In this document: positions 49,156 through 60,590 of the stretch, piece by piece
How positions within the stretch are numbered: the stretch's first letter is position 1
Layout of the letters: the number at the start of each line of letters is the position of its first letter
NCBI GenBank assembly: GCA_944989445.1
Contig: CALYLW010001190.1
Coordinates: forward strand, 24,420 to 88,419
Length of the DNA: 64,000 nt
Direction of reading: 5' to 3'
Source of the DNA: Ampullaceana balthica
Taxonomy: Eukaryota > Mollusca > Gastropoda > Lymnaeidae
The notes under the pieces: generated by a model
Database searches by the model: none
The model's input: only the letters and a program-made list of their open reading frames with translations
What the model was told of the DNA's origin: nothing
Translations under genes and position numbers: made by a program

Positions 49156-49390
49156 CTCTAGAGGAGATATGCAGACACAGAACTAAAACTCAAAAGTTAA
49201 GCATCGTCCCATGTGGGTATGAATTATACATATACCAGACCAGAATTGTGTGAGGATTGCTTAATTAAACAATTTACGTGCCGAAGAATTATTCCGCAAA
49301 TTCAAGAATTCAACCTGTAACTCAAGGTGAAAGCTGCTTACTTCAAGGGAAGCAGATAATGGATTTTATGTCAATGTAGTTTCTCCTTCT

Positions 49391-49800
49391 GTTGGCCCAG
49401 AGAAGTATAACGCTGGGGTTTGTCTTCAAGGGAATCGAGATGCCCATTAATATATTCTTTCAAATTTTCATTTCGCTTACCTTTTGATTCATTAACCAAA
49501 CTAGAGAGTGTCTCAAACTTGGCAATGTTCATAAGACTTATTTTTGTTCGCCACTTTTGCAGCTTGGGTAAAGATGCCCCAAGATTATCGGGAAATGCAA
49601 TAATATTTGTTTCCTTTCCCTTGAAGTTTCAGTTTGAGCCTATAGTTTTGCTGTTCTAATATATCTGCCAGATATGCTACTCTTTTCAACCCAGCTTTGT
49701 AATAAATATAAAATGAAAAGGTCATGTTCCCCTTTCACTTCAAGGAACAACTTGATTTCATCTATCATTTCAAGACAGGATTCACAACATTTCAAATTCA
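49391..49800 (-). pseudogene. hAT-family transposase fragment (ZBED/SCAND3-like)
   Basis: The minus strand encodes, across at least two frames, DEIKLFLEVKGEHDLF, then VAYLADILEQQNYRLKLKLQ, then IIAFPDNLGASLPKLQKWRT and LKEYINGHLDSLEDKPQRY. The order matches the middle of vertebrate ZBED5/SCAND3-type and related hAT transposases (LADI..HLN.LN..LQGK, then F...L..W). Frameshifts occur near 49615 and 49745. No catalytic core or BED finger is visible. It sits between array units 1 and 2. Confidence 0.65.
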
Positions 49801-51384
49801 AGACTCAATCTATATATATAATGTCAAAAACCAGTAAAAAAACATTTTTTAAACTAAAAATCCTTTATGTAAGAGACGTAACTAAAAGAATGTTCATTAT
49901 AATACGCAGCGCAAGACCATCCAAAAATACAAAATTGTAGTTATGTATCGTAAAACGTGTTTTATATAATGCGCACGGATCAGGAATATGTTTATAAAAA
50001 GTTTTGTCAATAAAATACGCACATTATTGCGCGACCGGATTGGTCGTTCAATATAATACGCACAGCGACACTCTATCTAAAACATTTACTATGATACATA
50101 GAGATAAATAAAATAATCTAAAAAATTCAATAATTTAATTACAGTACATGCGATCGAACTGAAATTTGATACATCATTTTTATCATCGGCACGAGTCTGC
50201 CTGCAAAACTTTCAGATCGCTAGCTAACCAGGAAGTGGGTTAAAAATCGATCCTAAGTTTTGGCGACAATCAAGCAAGCAAGGGTTCAAACAGAGACCAC
50301 GAGTTAATATAAAGGATTTAATTTTAAAAAACGTAAAAAAACAAGTTTTTCTCTATAAATCCTTTATGTGCGAGACATAACTAAAAAAATGTTCATTATA
50401 ATACGCAGCGCAAGACCATCCAAAAATACAAAATTGCAGCTGTGTCGTAAAACATGTTTAATATAATGCGCACCGACGATCAGGAATATGTTTATAAAAA
50501 GTGTTGTCAATAAAATACGCACATTATTGCGCGACAGAAAGGTCGTTCAATATAATACGCACAGCGACACTCTATCTCAAAAAAATAACATGATACATAG
50601 AAAAATAAAATAATCTAAAAATTCAATAATTTAATTACGGTACATGCGATCGATCTGAAATTTTGATACATCATTTTTATAATCGGCACGAAATCTGCCT
50701 GCAAAATTTCAGATCGCTAGTTTACGAGGAAGTGGGTTAAAAATCGATCCAAAGTTTTGGCGACAATCAAGCAAGCAAGCAAGCAAGCTAGGGGTTCAAA
50801 CAGACACCACGAGTTAATATAAAGGATTTAATTTTTAAAAACCCGTAAAATACCAATTTTTTTACTATAAATCCTTTATGTACGAGAAGTAACTAAAAGA
50901 ATGTTCATTACAATACGCAGCGCAATACTATCCCAAAATACAAAAATTGCAGTTGTGTCGTAAAACTTGTTTAATATAATGTACACCGATCAGGAATATG
51001 TTTATAAAAAGTGTTGTCAATAAAATACGCACCTTATTGCGCGACAGAAAGGTTGTTCAATATAATACGCACCGCGACACTCTATCTCAAAAAATAACAT
51101 GATACATAGGAATAAGTAAAATAATCTAAAAATTCAATAATTTAATTAGGGTACATACGATCGATCTGAAATTTTGATACATAGTTTTTATCATTGGCAC
51201 AAAACTGCCTGCTAAATTTAGCTCGCTAGCTTACGAGGAAGAGTTTTAAAAATCGATCCAAAGTTTTGGCGACACGGGCGCAACCAGACACCACGAGTTA
51301 ATATAAAGGATTTAATTTTAAAAAACGTAAAAAAACTAAGTTTTTCACTATAAATCCTTTATGTACTAGAAGTAACTAAAAGAA

Positions 51385-53147
51385 TAAAACTAGATATATA
51401 ATTTGCAATTGTCACGCAAGTCAGTAGTGTCTGTCAGTCAGTCCTACGCTATGCGAGGTAACTCCCGATAAAAAAAAATAAAAAGTTGCTTTCGAGATTA
51501 TAACAAAATATGTTGCTCACCATAAAATATTGAGACGCGACGTCATTATTTGAGCTTTTCATTAATGTGTGAAGGGAACGAAGTAAAAAGAGCAATGTTT
51601 TATTTGATGTGATTAATATTATTATTATTTTTATGTATTAAATGTCCGTTTTTGTGTATGTGTCCATGTCAATATTACGTACGTAATTACAAATTAAATT
51701 TTCTATATTAATAGATAACATTCGTTTTTCGGTTTATGAAATTTACAATTGGTTGTCGTTCGGTTGTCAAGTTTCGATGCGTTTTGAACTACAAAGCCAT
51801 TATTTATTACTTAAAATGAAATTTGTCAACTTATGCTTCAGTTTAGCGTTTGTTTTTCTTTTATACACTTTGAGATTGCATATTTGTATGTTTAAAAAAA
51901 TAACATATTTAAAAATCGGGCTCCTCTCCACAATAGTTTTTTTTAAATTGTTATTTACAGGTAATATTTTAATGCGTCTTAGACTAATTTTGAATAATAA
52001 TTCTTTCCTTTTAATATAGAACTGGAAGGGGTGTTGACTTGACAATAATGAAAACGTTTATTAGAATTCCTTAAACGTGTATATTAAAGTTGATACTTTG
52101 ATATTTTCTTTTATCCAGTGCTTAACTTTACTTCAAAGGTTTCATGCAAAATAAATAGTTCGTTGTTATTCATATTTGTAAATAGTTACAATTTTTTATT
52201 TACATGTTTTTGATAATGTAAAGGTAATAATATATGGACCAATGGGCACATAAACTGACAAGTCATAATAGATCTTGAAAAGGTGCTGACTTGACAACAA
52301 TAAAAACGTTTATTTGAATTACTAACACATGTATATTAAATTGTAAATATGATTAACAGTTGATAAGTTAATCTTTTCTGTTATCCTGTGACAAAACTTT
52401 GCTTACTACGTTTCATGCAAAATAAATAGTTATTAACATGTGTAAAATTACAGTTTATTTTTTACATGTTTTGTTAATGTTGTGGTAATAATGTATGAAC
52501 AAATGGGCGAATAAACTGACAAGTCATAATCATCGATGAAGCTTAAACGGCCTCAAATCACAGATCTGCGTGATGTGAATCACATTACAGTCACATAATT
52601 TATTTTTAACGCACTGTGATGTATTATTGGTGCACTCATAATTGGTGCGCACTATTCAATGCCGCAAGTTAACGTCCGGCTGACACCTCAGCAATATTTG
52701 TTAATACTTCGAACTTCAAACTTCTTTGCTGTAGTATCACCTTATGCAGTGTGTAATGCACTATGCGTTTACTATTATCCTGATTATATCAATATTATTC
52801 ATGCCAACTTATATAACGCGAAGCCTAAGCTTGGAGGTTTTCTCATAACACATATATTCGTATATATAATCAAAATATATACTCTGCTATGTCCGTTCGT
52901 AACGCTAGATTTTAGAAAGCCCACCGCTAGAAAAAATAACCTTGAAAAATATATTGAAAATAAAACCCAACTATTTTCAAACGTCCTCATCAAATTGTTC
53001 AATATGGAAAAGAGATTTAATTTTTCTCTCTTGGTCTCTACATTTTCTGATTATTTACTATGCGCTTTCAGGCAGAAGGGACAATTACAAAAACTGAAAT
53101 ATATCCATTTTGAAAACTCCCGTCATTTTTGACGGGTAATACACTAG
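51385..53147 (+). mobile_element. Helitron-like insertion in array unit 5
   Basis: The 3' end is canonical: stem CCCGTCA (53119-53125) / TGACGGG (53130-53136), seven bases, then CTAG (53144-53147) followed by T. Removing 51385-53147 rejoins CTAAAAGAA with TGTTTATTATAATAC, recreating the array unit without target duplication. The 5' end reads TAAAACTAGATATA rather than the usual TC. No Rep or helicase is encoded, so it is non-autonomous. Confidence 0.75.
52659..53132 (+). CDS. Unidentified 157-codon frame within the Helitron-like element
   Basis: Starts MPQVNVRLTPQQYLLILRTS and stops in the terminal hairpin at 53130-53132. The product is hydrophobic in the middle (GGFLITHIFVYIIKIYTLLC) and rich in Phe, Tyr, Leu and Asn, as expected of AT-rich DNA. 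No domain is recognised. An internal ATG-start frame of this length in such DNA may be chance; it could also be a decayed captured sequence. It is reported as an open frame only. Confidence 0.2.
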   Translation: MPQVNVRLTPQQYLLILRTSNFFAVVSPYAVCNALCVYYYPDYINIIHANLYNAKPKLGGFLITHIFVYIIKIYTLLCPFVTLDFRKPTARKNNLEKYIENKTQLFSNVLIKLFNMEKRFNFSLLVSTFSDYLLCAFRQKGQLQKLKYIHFENSRHF

Positions 53148-54059
53148 TGTTTATTATAATACATAGCGCAAGACCATCCAAAAATACAAAATTGTAGTTG
53201 TGTCGTAAAACATGTTTAATATAATGCGCACCGATCAGGAATATGTTTATAAAAAGTGTTGTCAATAAAATACGCACCTTATTGCGCGACAGAAAGGTTG
53301 TTCAGTGTGATGCGCACCCTTACACTCTATCTCAAAAAAATAACATGATACATAGGAATAAATAAAATAATCTAAAATATCAATAATTCAATTACGGTAC
53401 ATGTGATCGATCTGAAATTTTGATACATTGTTTTTATTATCGGTACAAAACAGCCTGTAAAATTTCAGCTCGCTAGTTTACGAGGAAGTGGGGTAAAAAT
53501 TGATCCAAAGTTTTGGCGACAATCAAGCATGCAACCAGACACCACGAGTTAATATAAAGGATTTTTTTTTATAACCCGTAAAAAACCAAGTTTTTGACTA
53601 TAAATCCTTTATTAGTAACTAAAAGAATGTTCATTATAATACGCAGCGCAAGACCATCCAAAAATACAAAAATTGCAGTTGTGTCGTAAAACATGTTTAA
53701 TATAATGCGCACCGATCAGGAATATGTTTATAAAAAGAGTTGTCAATAAAATACGCACCTTATTGCACGACAGAAAGGTTGTTCAATATAATACGCACCT
53801 CGAATCTCTATCTCAAAAAATAGCATGATACATAGGAATAAATAAAATAATCTAAAAATCAATAATTTAATTACGGTACATGCGATCGATCTGAAATTTT
53901 GATACATTGTTATTTGTTATCGGTACGAAACTGCCTGCAAAATTTCAGCTCGCTAGCTTACGAGCAAGTGGGTTAAAAATTGATCAAAAGTTTTGGCGAC
54001 AAGCAAGCAATCAATCAAGGGTTCAACCAGACACCACGAGTTAATATAAAGGATTTAAA

Positions 54060-55760
54060 AATGAATGTATGTCTATGTGCATGTCCTCTATAGCTGACTA
54101 AACCATTCATCCGATCATCATGAAACTTTTGGAGACTGTTTAGTACACACCTGGGATGTTAACTGGCAACTTTTTGTTCTGAATTTATCACTCAAGGGGC
54201 GCCGGAGGCCCAGAATGCCATTTTTTGATGATATGAGCTATATAAAATTTAGTTTCAGCGCTAGCTACTGTGTAAATTGATGGATCTTAACCAAACTTTG
54301 TATATAAAAATTTGATAGCCAATATTAAAACACTAAAGGGCACTGAACTCCTAATAGTTATTCCTTCGGGGCTGGTGGCCCAAAAAGTTCTTTTTCTTAA
54401 ACGTTTAAGATTTTATTCACCATTCAATTATTGACATTCTTGACAAATAATGACACAAGTATCAATTATTATACAGATTGAAATGAACAGGTGTTTTGAA
54501 CTTTATATCTTGCACTGAATGGGCCCTGGGGCCCTTAATGTCCTTTTTTGCTTATATGAGCTATATAAAAATTAGTTTATGCGTTAGCTACTGAGTAAAG
54601 GAATGGATCTTAACCAAAATTTGCATACAAAAACGTAGTAGCCCATATTAAAATAATTAAGGTTTCTGAACTTCTAATGTCAATTTATTCGGGGCCGGGG
54701 GCCCACAATGTCTTTTCTTCGTATATGTTTAAGATAGTTTTCCCCATTTAATTTTTCACGATCTTGAAGAATATATCTATGTAGAAACTGAATTAAAATG
54801 AACAGTTTTTTTAAATTGACACCTTTCACTGAATGGGCCCAGGGGCCCCTAAATGTAGTTTTTTTCCTATATTAGCTGTATTAAAATTAGTTTTCGCGTA
54901 AAATACTGAGAAAATTAATGGATCTTGACCCATCTTAGTAAATAAAAACTCAAAGGTCTATATTTCATTACTATAGGCCACTGAACTTATAATTTTCATT
55001 CCCTCGGGGCTGGGGGCCCAAAATGTCTTTTTTAGTAAATGTTTAATATTTTATCGTCCATACAATTTTTAACAATATCGAGAAATATAAATAAATGTAT
55101 GTATTTCTTTCAAATGAACATGTGTTTCATACTTTATTTCTTGCGATAATTGGGCCCTGGGGCCCATAATGTCGTTTTTGCTTATATGAGGTATGTAAAA
55201 ATTAGTTTATGCGTTAGCTACTGAGTAAACGAATGGATCTTAACCAAAATTTGTATACAAAAACTTGGTAGCCCATATTAAAATACTCAAGGTTTTTGAA
55301 TGTCTAATGTCATTTTCTTCGGTGCCGGAGGGTCCCAAATGTCTTTTTTCATATATGTTTAAGATATTTTTGCCATTCACTTTTTTAACGATCTTGATAA
55401 ATATATCCATGATGAAACTGAATTGAAATGTAAAGGTTTCTGAAATTGACATCTCGCAGCGAATATGCCCGGGGCCCATTTATGTCGTTTTATTCAATAT
55501 ATTAGCTATATTAAAATTAGTTTAAGCATTAGATAATGAGGAAATAAATGGATTTTGAATAAAGTTAGAATATAAAAACTTAAGAGCCTATAATATATGT
55601 AGGGCACTGAACTCCTAATGTCCATTCCCTCGGATTTGGGGGCCCCAAATGTCTCTTTTACTGCACGGTAAGAATTTAATTCCCCATTCAATTTTACACG
55701 ATATTGAGAAATTTAGCTTGAGTACAATGGCAATAAATAAATTAAATTTTCACTCATTTT
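54060..55760 (+). repeat. ~315 bp tandem repeat, about 5 diverged copies
   Basis: Recurring order: TATATGAGCTATATAAAAATT, AGCTACTGAGTAAA.GAATGG, ATCTTAACCAAA.TTTG, CCCATATTAAAATA, CTGAACTTCTAATGTC, TTC.TCGGGGC.GGGGGCCC, TTGAAATGAACAG, GAATGGGCCC.GGGGCCC. Successive starts lie near 54236, 54560, 54872, 55190 and 55505. The same family is at 31690-32835. Confidence 0.8.
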
Positions 55761-56019
55761 TTGGCTGGGCCCGTTAATATCGTTTTTCATTTTGTAAGCT
55801 TTTTACTAGTCTTATATTAACTTGCTTTGTAAGTTTAATCAGAACCGTCCCACTATAATTTATAATATTTATAATTTTTTCACGTGCCCAGTTCACGCGT
55901 TGACGCCGACCGTCACTGTTCACACCCCCTACCGTCCCTGCGCCCAGTTTTAAAACCAAGGGAGATAATTCTGTTTCAGTATGTAAATGTCGCGTTTAAA
56001 CATAATCACTACTTTTAGT

Positions 56020-56045
56020 TATGTCTCATATATAAGGGATTTATA
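56020..56045 (-). repeat. Inverted piece of the array-unit 5' end
   Basis: TTTAGTTATGTCTCATATAT plus AAGGGATTTATAG is the reverse complement of the unit start (CTATAAATCCTTTAT..GAGACATAACTAAAA). Confidence 0.7.
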
Positions 56046-56261
56046 GTCAAAAGGTAAGCTGGCTTTGCACTTACTGTAAAATGCGTAGACTAAAAAGTAG
56101 AAAACTAGTGCATTTTTAATATAAGACTAGTTTTAAAAAAATGTTTTTAATGTTGATTATTAATTATTAATTTATTTATCAGTTTGCTATTAAACTTCTT
56201 TTAAAACATACCAATCATAGGTTTCTTTCAATTCATTCATTTTTAATGAAATCGTTGCAAC

Positions 56262-56279
56262 GCACGACGGGTCTGCTAG
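56262..56279 (+). mobile_element. Second Helitron-type 3' terminus
   Basis: CAACGCACGACGGGTCTGCT then AGT: CTAG followed by T, preceded by a GCACGACGGG stem half, but the complementary half of the stem is missing. Possible 3' end of an element starting near 54060. Confidence 0.35.
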
Positions 56280-56514
56280 TTAAAAAAAAATTTCATTTTG
56301 GTGAACATTTCTTTGGTATACAGTGGCGACGCCACTGAAAACCCATAGGTTGGGAACCCGTGATCTAGTGACTTGTTGACGTAAAAGAGACGTAAATGTT
56401 GTAGAATTACGAATCGAAGTTTATGTCAACTAGAGAATAATTTGAATTTGACAATATGTTTATTGATACACTGCAATGATTTCTTTTAAAATTTGTCTCC
56501 ATTGTTTCTTTTAG

Positions 56515-56716
56515 AAGTTTGTTGCAGTCATTGATTGTCTTTAAGACGCTTCTTCCACTCACTGATTGCCTTTAGACGCTTCTTCCACTCACTGATTGTC
56601 TTTTAGAAGCTTCTTCCACTCACTGATTGTCTTTTAGAAGCTTCTACCACTCACTGATTGTCTTTTAGAAGTTCATTCCACTCATTGATTGCATTTTAGA
56701 AGCTTCTACCACTCAC
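56515..56716 (+). repeat. ~31 bp tandem repeat, ~6 copies
   Basis: Unit CTTCTACCACTCACTGATTG plus TCTTTTAGAAG. Confidence 0.85.
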
Positions 56717-56720
56717 ATAT

Positions 56721-56829
56721 ACCCATCAATCTACCCATCAATCTACCCATCAATCTACCCATCAATCTACCCATCAATCTACCCATCAATCTACCCATCA
56801 ATCTACCCATCAATCTACCCATCAATCTA
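56721..56829 (+). repeat. 12 bp tandem repeat, 9 copies
   Basis: ACCCATCAATCT repeated without substitutions. Confidence 0.95.
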
Positions 56830-58390
56830 TACATTTATCACACCGTCAGTCATTTCTCGTGTACATGTATTTACCTTTAGACAAAACTGGTGTTTCGGTG
56901 CCGTCTACGTACAAATTCTAAATATCCAAGAAAATGACAAGCTCTTTTGAACATTGTTTCATGAGCTGGTGGCCTTCACGAAATGTTCATGTCATTTAAT
57001 TTCAAACCACCAGTGATGAAACACCAATTTAAATATTAACAAAGTACAAAATCTATACCCAGTAGCATTGCTATGGTCAGAAAAAAAAACTCTTTGGCCG
57101 AAGATACGGCGCCCCCTCTACGGTGATAAATCGCACCCTCTCCGCTCAAATCCTCATACTACAGTGCCCCGATATGAATTGGTGATTTGTCTTAGATGTT
57201 TTAATTTTTTTAAATTGCAAAAAGTATCACTGTTTATACAACAATTTAATGGCGTGTAATTTCCTTCATATTCAATCCCTTACCTTCCCACCATGCAACT
57301 AAAACACTCTTGGGTTCTTGTTTCAAAACAACATTCCTGTCTCCTTCCAATCTCTCTAGACTCTAGACCTTTGACTCCTACCAATTGACGGGCGACCACA
57401 GGCACTGACAGAGCGACTCCGGTAAGAGGCTTGGGGCGTGACTGACAGATGGAGCATTGTTGTCTCCGCGGGGTTTTGACAACCCCGGATAATAATTGCA
57501 GCCCCCGAGGCTCCGGTGGTCGGCGGAGTGGTTGATTACAGGGTGGCGGTGGGAGAATGCGGATTCGGAAGCGGTAGGTTTACGTCGCGTAGAAAAGAAA
57601 GACGGTAGAGAGGGGGGGGGCGTTTTCCTGGGGTTTAGAGAAAAACTGAGAAGCGCCGAAACGGAAACATCTAATTGCTTTTAATGCCTGGTTCTCTAAA
57701 CATGATTAATGCAATTTTATTGGACGCGGCCGGCTGGGAGTCACGGAAGACTTAGGTTTTAAGATAACGTGGCAATGATCCTCGGGGCGCCCCCAAAGCT
57801 CTGATAATTGGCACCCTGACAGTGACTAGGGCGGGGGCCTATTGTGTTGGACTAGTTTGGCCACCGTGGTTGTTGTATGCCCCTGTTCCCTCGATACATC
57901 ACTCGGTGTGTGTGTGGGGGGGGGGCTGCACCAAACAGTAACTATGTGGGTGGTGAGTGCCCAACGATTACAAGTCTGGAAGTTTACGATATTGTAAGAT
58001 TTGGGGAGGGGCGATAAATCCAAATCGTGACAAAGATCCAGTAAAAAGGATCGCAGGCGATGCGTCGTGTCCTGCAGGCTCTCCCCTGAATTATTTTGTG
58101 TGTTTTTTGTTAAAGAAATTATTATTGTTTTTCTTCCCCACACACCAAGACAGTTTCAGGAAAAAGAATTATGCTGGTTTTAGAATTAAATTGACTGATC
58201 AAAATAATCTCTTATATTAAGAAAATGTTTTGTTTTTTTTTAAGGAAAAAAAAAGAAATAAGCATTTTACGCAATATGATTTAATACAAACTTTGAGTTT
58301 TCTAATAAAAATATACAAACAAATATTTGTTGTTTTTCACTTTATACAACTTAAAAAGGAAAAGTACTGTTATAAATTTACAGAGTCACA
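56830..58390. other. No gene recognised; GC-richer patch 57370-57960
   Basis: The patch contains TTGTCTCCGCGGGGTTTTGA then CAACCCCGG (an inverted pair TTGTC.CCGGGG.. / ..CCCCGG), CCCCGAGGCTCCGG and G-runs. It could be a regulatory or exonic relic; no frame is convincing. Confidence 0.35.
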
Positions 58391-58397
58391 TTGTGTA

Positions 58398-58597
58398 TCA
58401 CCTCCGTTGTATGTTCTTCTGTTTTGTATTCCTCTGTTGTATGTTCCTCTGTTGTACATTGTTCTATTGTATGCTTCTCTCTGGTATGCTCCTCTGTTGT
58501 ATGTTCCTATTTTGGATGTTTCTCGTTTTTATGTTCCTCTATTTTATGTTTCTCTATTGTATGTTCCTCTATATTGTATGTTCCTCTGTTGTATGTA
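58398..58597 (+). repeat. 15 bp tandem repeat CTCTGTTGTATGTTC
   Basis: About 13 imperfect units. It opens three overlapping Cys/Leu/Phe-rich frames that are artefacts. Confidence 0.9.
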
Positions 58598-58744
58598 GCT
58601 GTAGGCAAATCTACAGTCGTGGGTAAAATTTTAAAATCAAACCCTGGGTGGAAATTTTAACTGTCTGAGAGATTGCTGAGAAAATCATTTAGTTTTTTCA
58701 AATCTTTCCAATAGAATTTGATAACTTTTTATAAACACAAATTG

Positions 58745-58822
58745 TAGGAGTGAATAAATTGGAGGAGTGAATAAATTGGAGGAGTGAACAAATTGGAGGA
58801 GTGAATAAATTGGAGCAGTGAA
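58745..58822 (+). repeat. 17 bp tandem repeat, ~5 copies
   Basis: GGAGTGAATAAATTGGA repeated with minor changes. Confidence 0.85.
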
Positions 58823-58943
58823 CATTTGGAAGAGGATAAAACGGACGAAACAAAAAGTTATTTCAATGATCCGGGAGAGAAATCAAATGGAAAGTGTGGC
58901 AGAGGGAAAGAACTAGGGCGACATAGAGCTATAATGAGAGAGA

Positions 58944-60357
58944 GGAAGCACTGTCCCACCAACCAAGGAAGAACTGTCCCACCAACCAAGGAAGCACTGT
59001 CCCACCAACCAAGGAAGCACTGTCCCACCAACCAAGGTAGCACTGTCCCACCAACCAAGGAAGCACTGTCCCACCAACCAAGGAAGCACTGTCCCACCAA
59101 CCAAAGAAGCACTGTCGCACCAAACCAAGGAAGCACTGTCCCACCAACCAAGGAGGCACTGTCCCACCAACCAAGAAAGCACTGTCCCACCAACCAAGGA
59201 AGCACTGTCCCACCAACCAAGGAAGCACTGTCCCACCAACCAAGGAGGCAATGTCCCACCAACCAAGGAAGCACTGTCCCACCAACCAAGGAAGCACTGT
59301 CCCACCAACCAAGGTAGCACTGTCCTACCAACCAAGGAAGCACTGTCCCACCAACCAAGGAAGCACTGTCCCACCAACCAGGGAAGCACTGTCCCACCAA
59401 TCAAGGAAGCTCTGTCCCACCAACCAAGGAAGCACTGTCCCACCAATCAAGGAAGCACTGTCCCACCAACCAAGGAAGCACTGTCCAGCCAATCAAGGAA
59501 GCAGTGTCCCACCAACCAAGGGAGCACTGTCACACCAACCAAGAAAGCACTGCCCCACCAACCAAGGAAGCACTGTCCCACCAACCAAGGAAGCAATGTC
59601 CCACCAACCAAGGAAGCACTGTCCCACCAACCAAGGAAGCACAGTCCCACCAACCAAGGAAGCACGGCCCCACCAACCAAGGAAGCACTGTCCCACCAAC
59701 CAAGGAAGCACTGTCCCACCAACCAAGGAAGCACTGTCCCACCAACAAAGGAAGCACTGTCCCACCAATCAAGGAAGCACTGTCCCACCAACCAAGGAAG
59801 CACTGTCCCACCAACCAAGGAAGCACTGTCCCACCAACCAAGGAAGCAGTGTCGCACCAACCAAGGAAGCACTGTCCAGCCAATCAAGGAAGCAGTGTCC
59901 CACCAACCAAGGGAGCACTGTGCCACCAACCAAGGAAGCACTGTCCCACCAACCAAGGAAGCACTGTCCCACCAACCAAGGAAGCACTGTCCCACCAACC
60001 AAGGAAGCACTGTCCCACCAACCAAGGAAGCACTGTTCCACCAACCAAGGAAGCACTGTCCCACCAACCAAGGAAGCACTGTCCCACCAACCAAGGAAGC
60101 ACTGTCCCACCAACCAAGGAAGCACTGTCCCACCAACCAAGGAAGCACTGTCCCACCAACCAAGGAAGCACTGTCCCACCAACCAAGGAAGCACTGTCCC
60201 ACCAACCAAGGAAGCACTGTCCCACCAACCAAGGAAGCACAGTCCCACCAACCAAGGAAGCACTGTCCCACCAACCAAGGAAGCACTGTCCCACCAACCA
60301 AGGAAGCACTGTCGCACCAACCAAGGAAGCAGTGTCCCACCAACCAAGGAGGCACTG
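58944..60357 (+). repeat. 23 bp minisatellite, ~61 copies
   Basis: Unit GAAGCACTGTCCCACCAACC plus AAG with scattered point variants. As 23 is not a multiple of 3 and the unit lacks stops on either strand, long frames (up to 380 codons on +, 341 on -) run through all frames. Products would repeat PPTKEALSHQPRKHCPTNQG or its antisense; no domain or signal is seen. Confidence 0.97.
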
Positions 60358-60590
60358 CTTTCCATCTACAATGAGGAAGAATCGTGTGCATGACATGTAT
60401 CGATACCAGCTCTATGTTTGGAGATGCATGAATCAACTGCAGGGGTAAACATTCTGTCAGAGCGTCGTACATTCAGACGAGCTGCAGCCATGGCTACGGA
60501 CGACAAATGCAAAGTTTGAATGGTCACCAATAGGATAATCCTATTAATTATAAAACTCAAATTTTAAAATTTGTATTTAAATACATTAAA

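Larger units (their letters stand above)
48304..54057 (+). repeat. Head-to-tail array of a TIR-bearing ~450-500 bp unit
   Basis: Units approx. 48304-48778, 49858-50319, 50356-50829, 50868-51313, 51351-53565 (split by a Helitron-like insertion) and 53601-54057. Each starts AAATCCTTTATgtacgaga, continues ATTATAATACGCAGCGCAAG, ATAATGCGCACCGATCAGGA, TTACGGTACATGCGATCGAT, GCTCGCTAGCTTACGAGGAA, and ends CGAGTTAATATAAAGGATTT. Neighbouring units are joined by a ~40 bp linker of the form AAAACGTAAAAAACCAAGTT. Inverted ends are AAATCCTTTAT / ATAAAGGATTT. Confidence 0.85.
48192..56362. mobile_element. Possible disrupted hAT-like element enclosing the nested complex
   Basis: Left CACAGGTTACCAACCTTTTC then CAGGTGGCGACCCC; right GTGGCGACGCCACTG and GGTTGGGAACCCGTG, i.e. 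inverted CACRGGTTMCCAACC ends with symmetrical subterminal GGTGGCGAC blocks. Flanks CTCTAGCC and ATCTAGTG share only CTAG. If real, all material between was inserted later. Confidence 0.4.

Noticed and set aside
49420..49659. 79-codon + frame
   Set aside because: Antisense of the hAT transposase relic.
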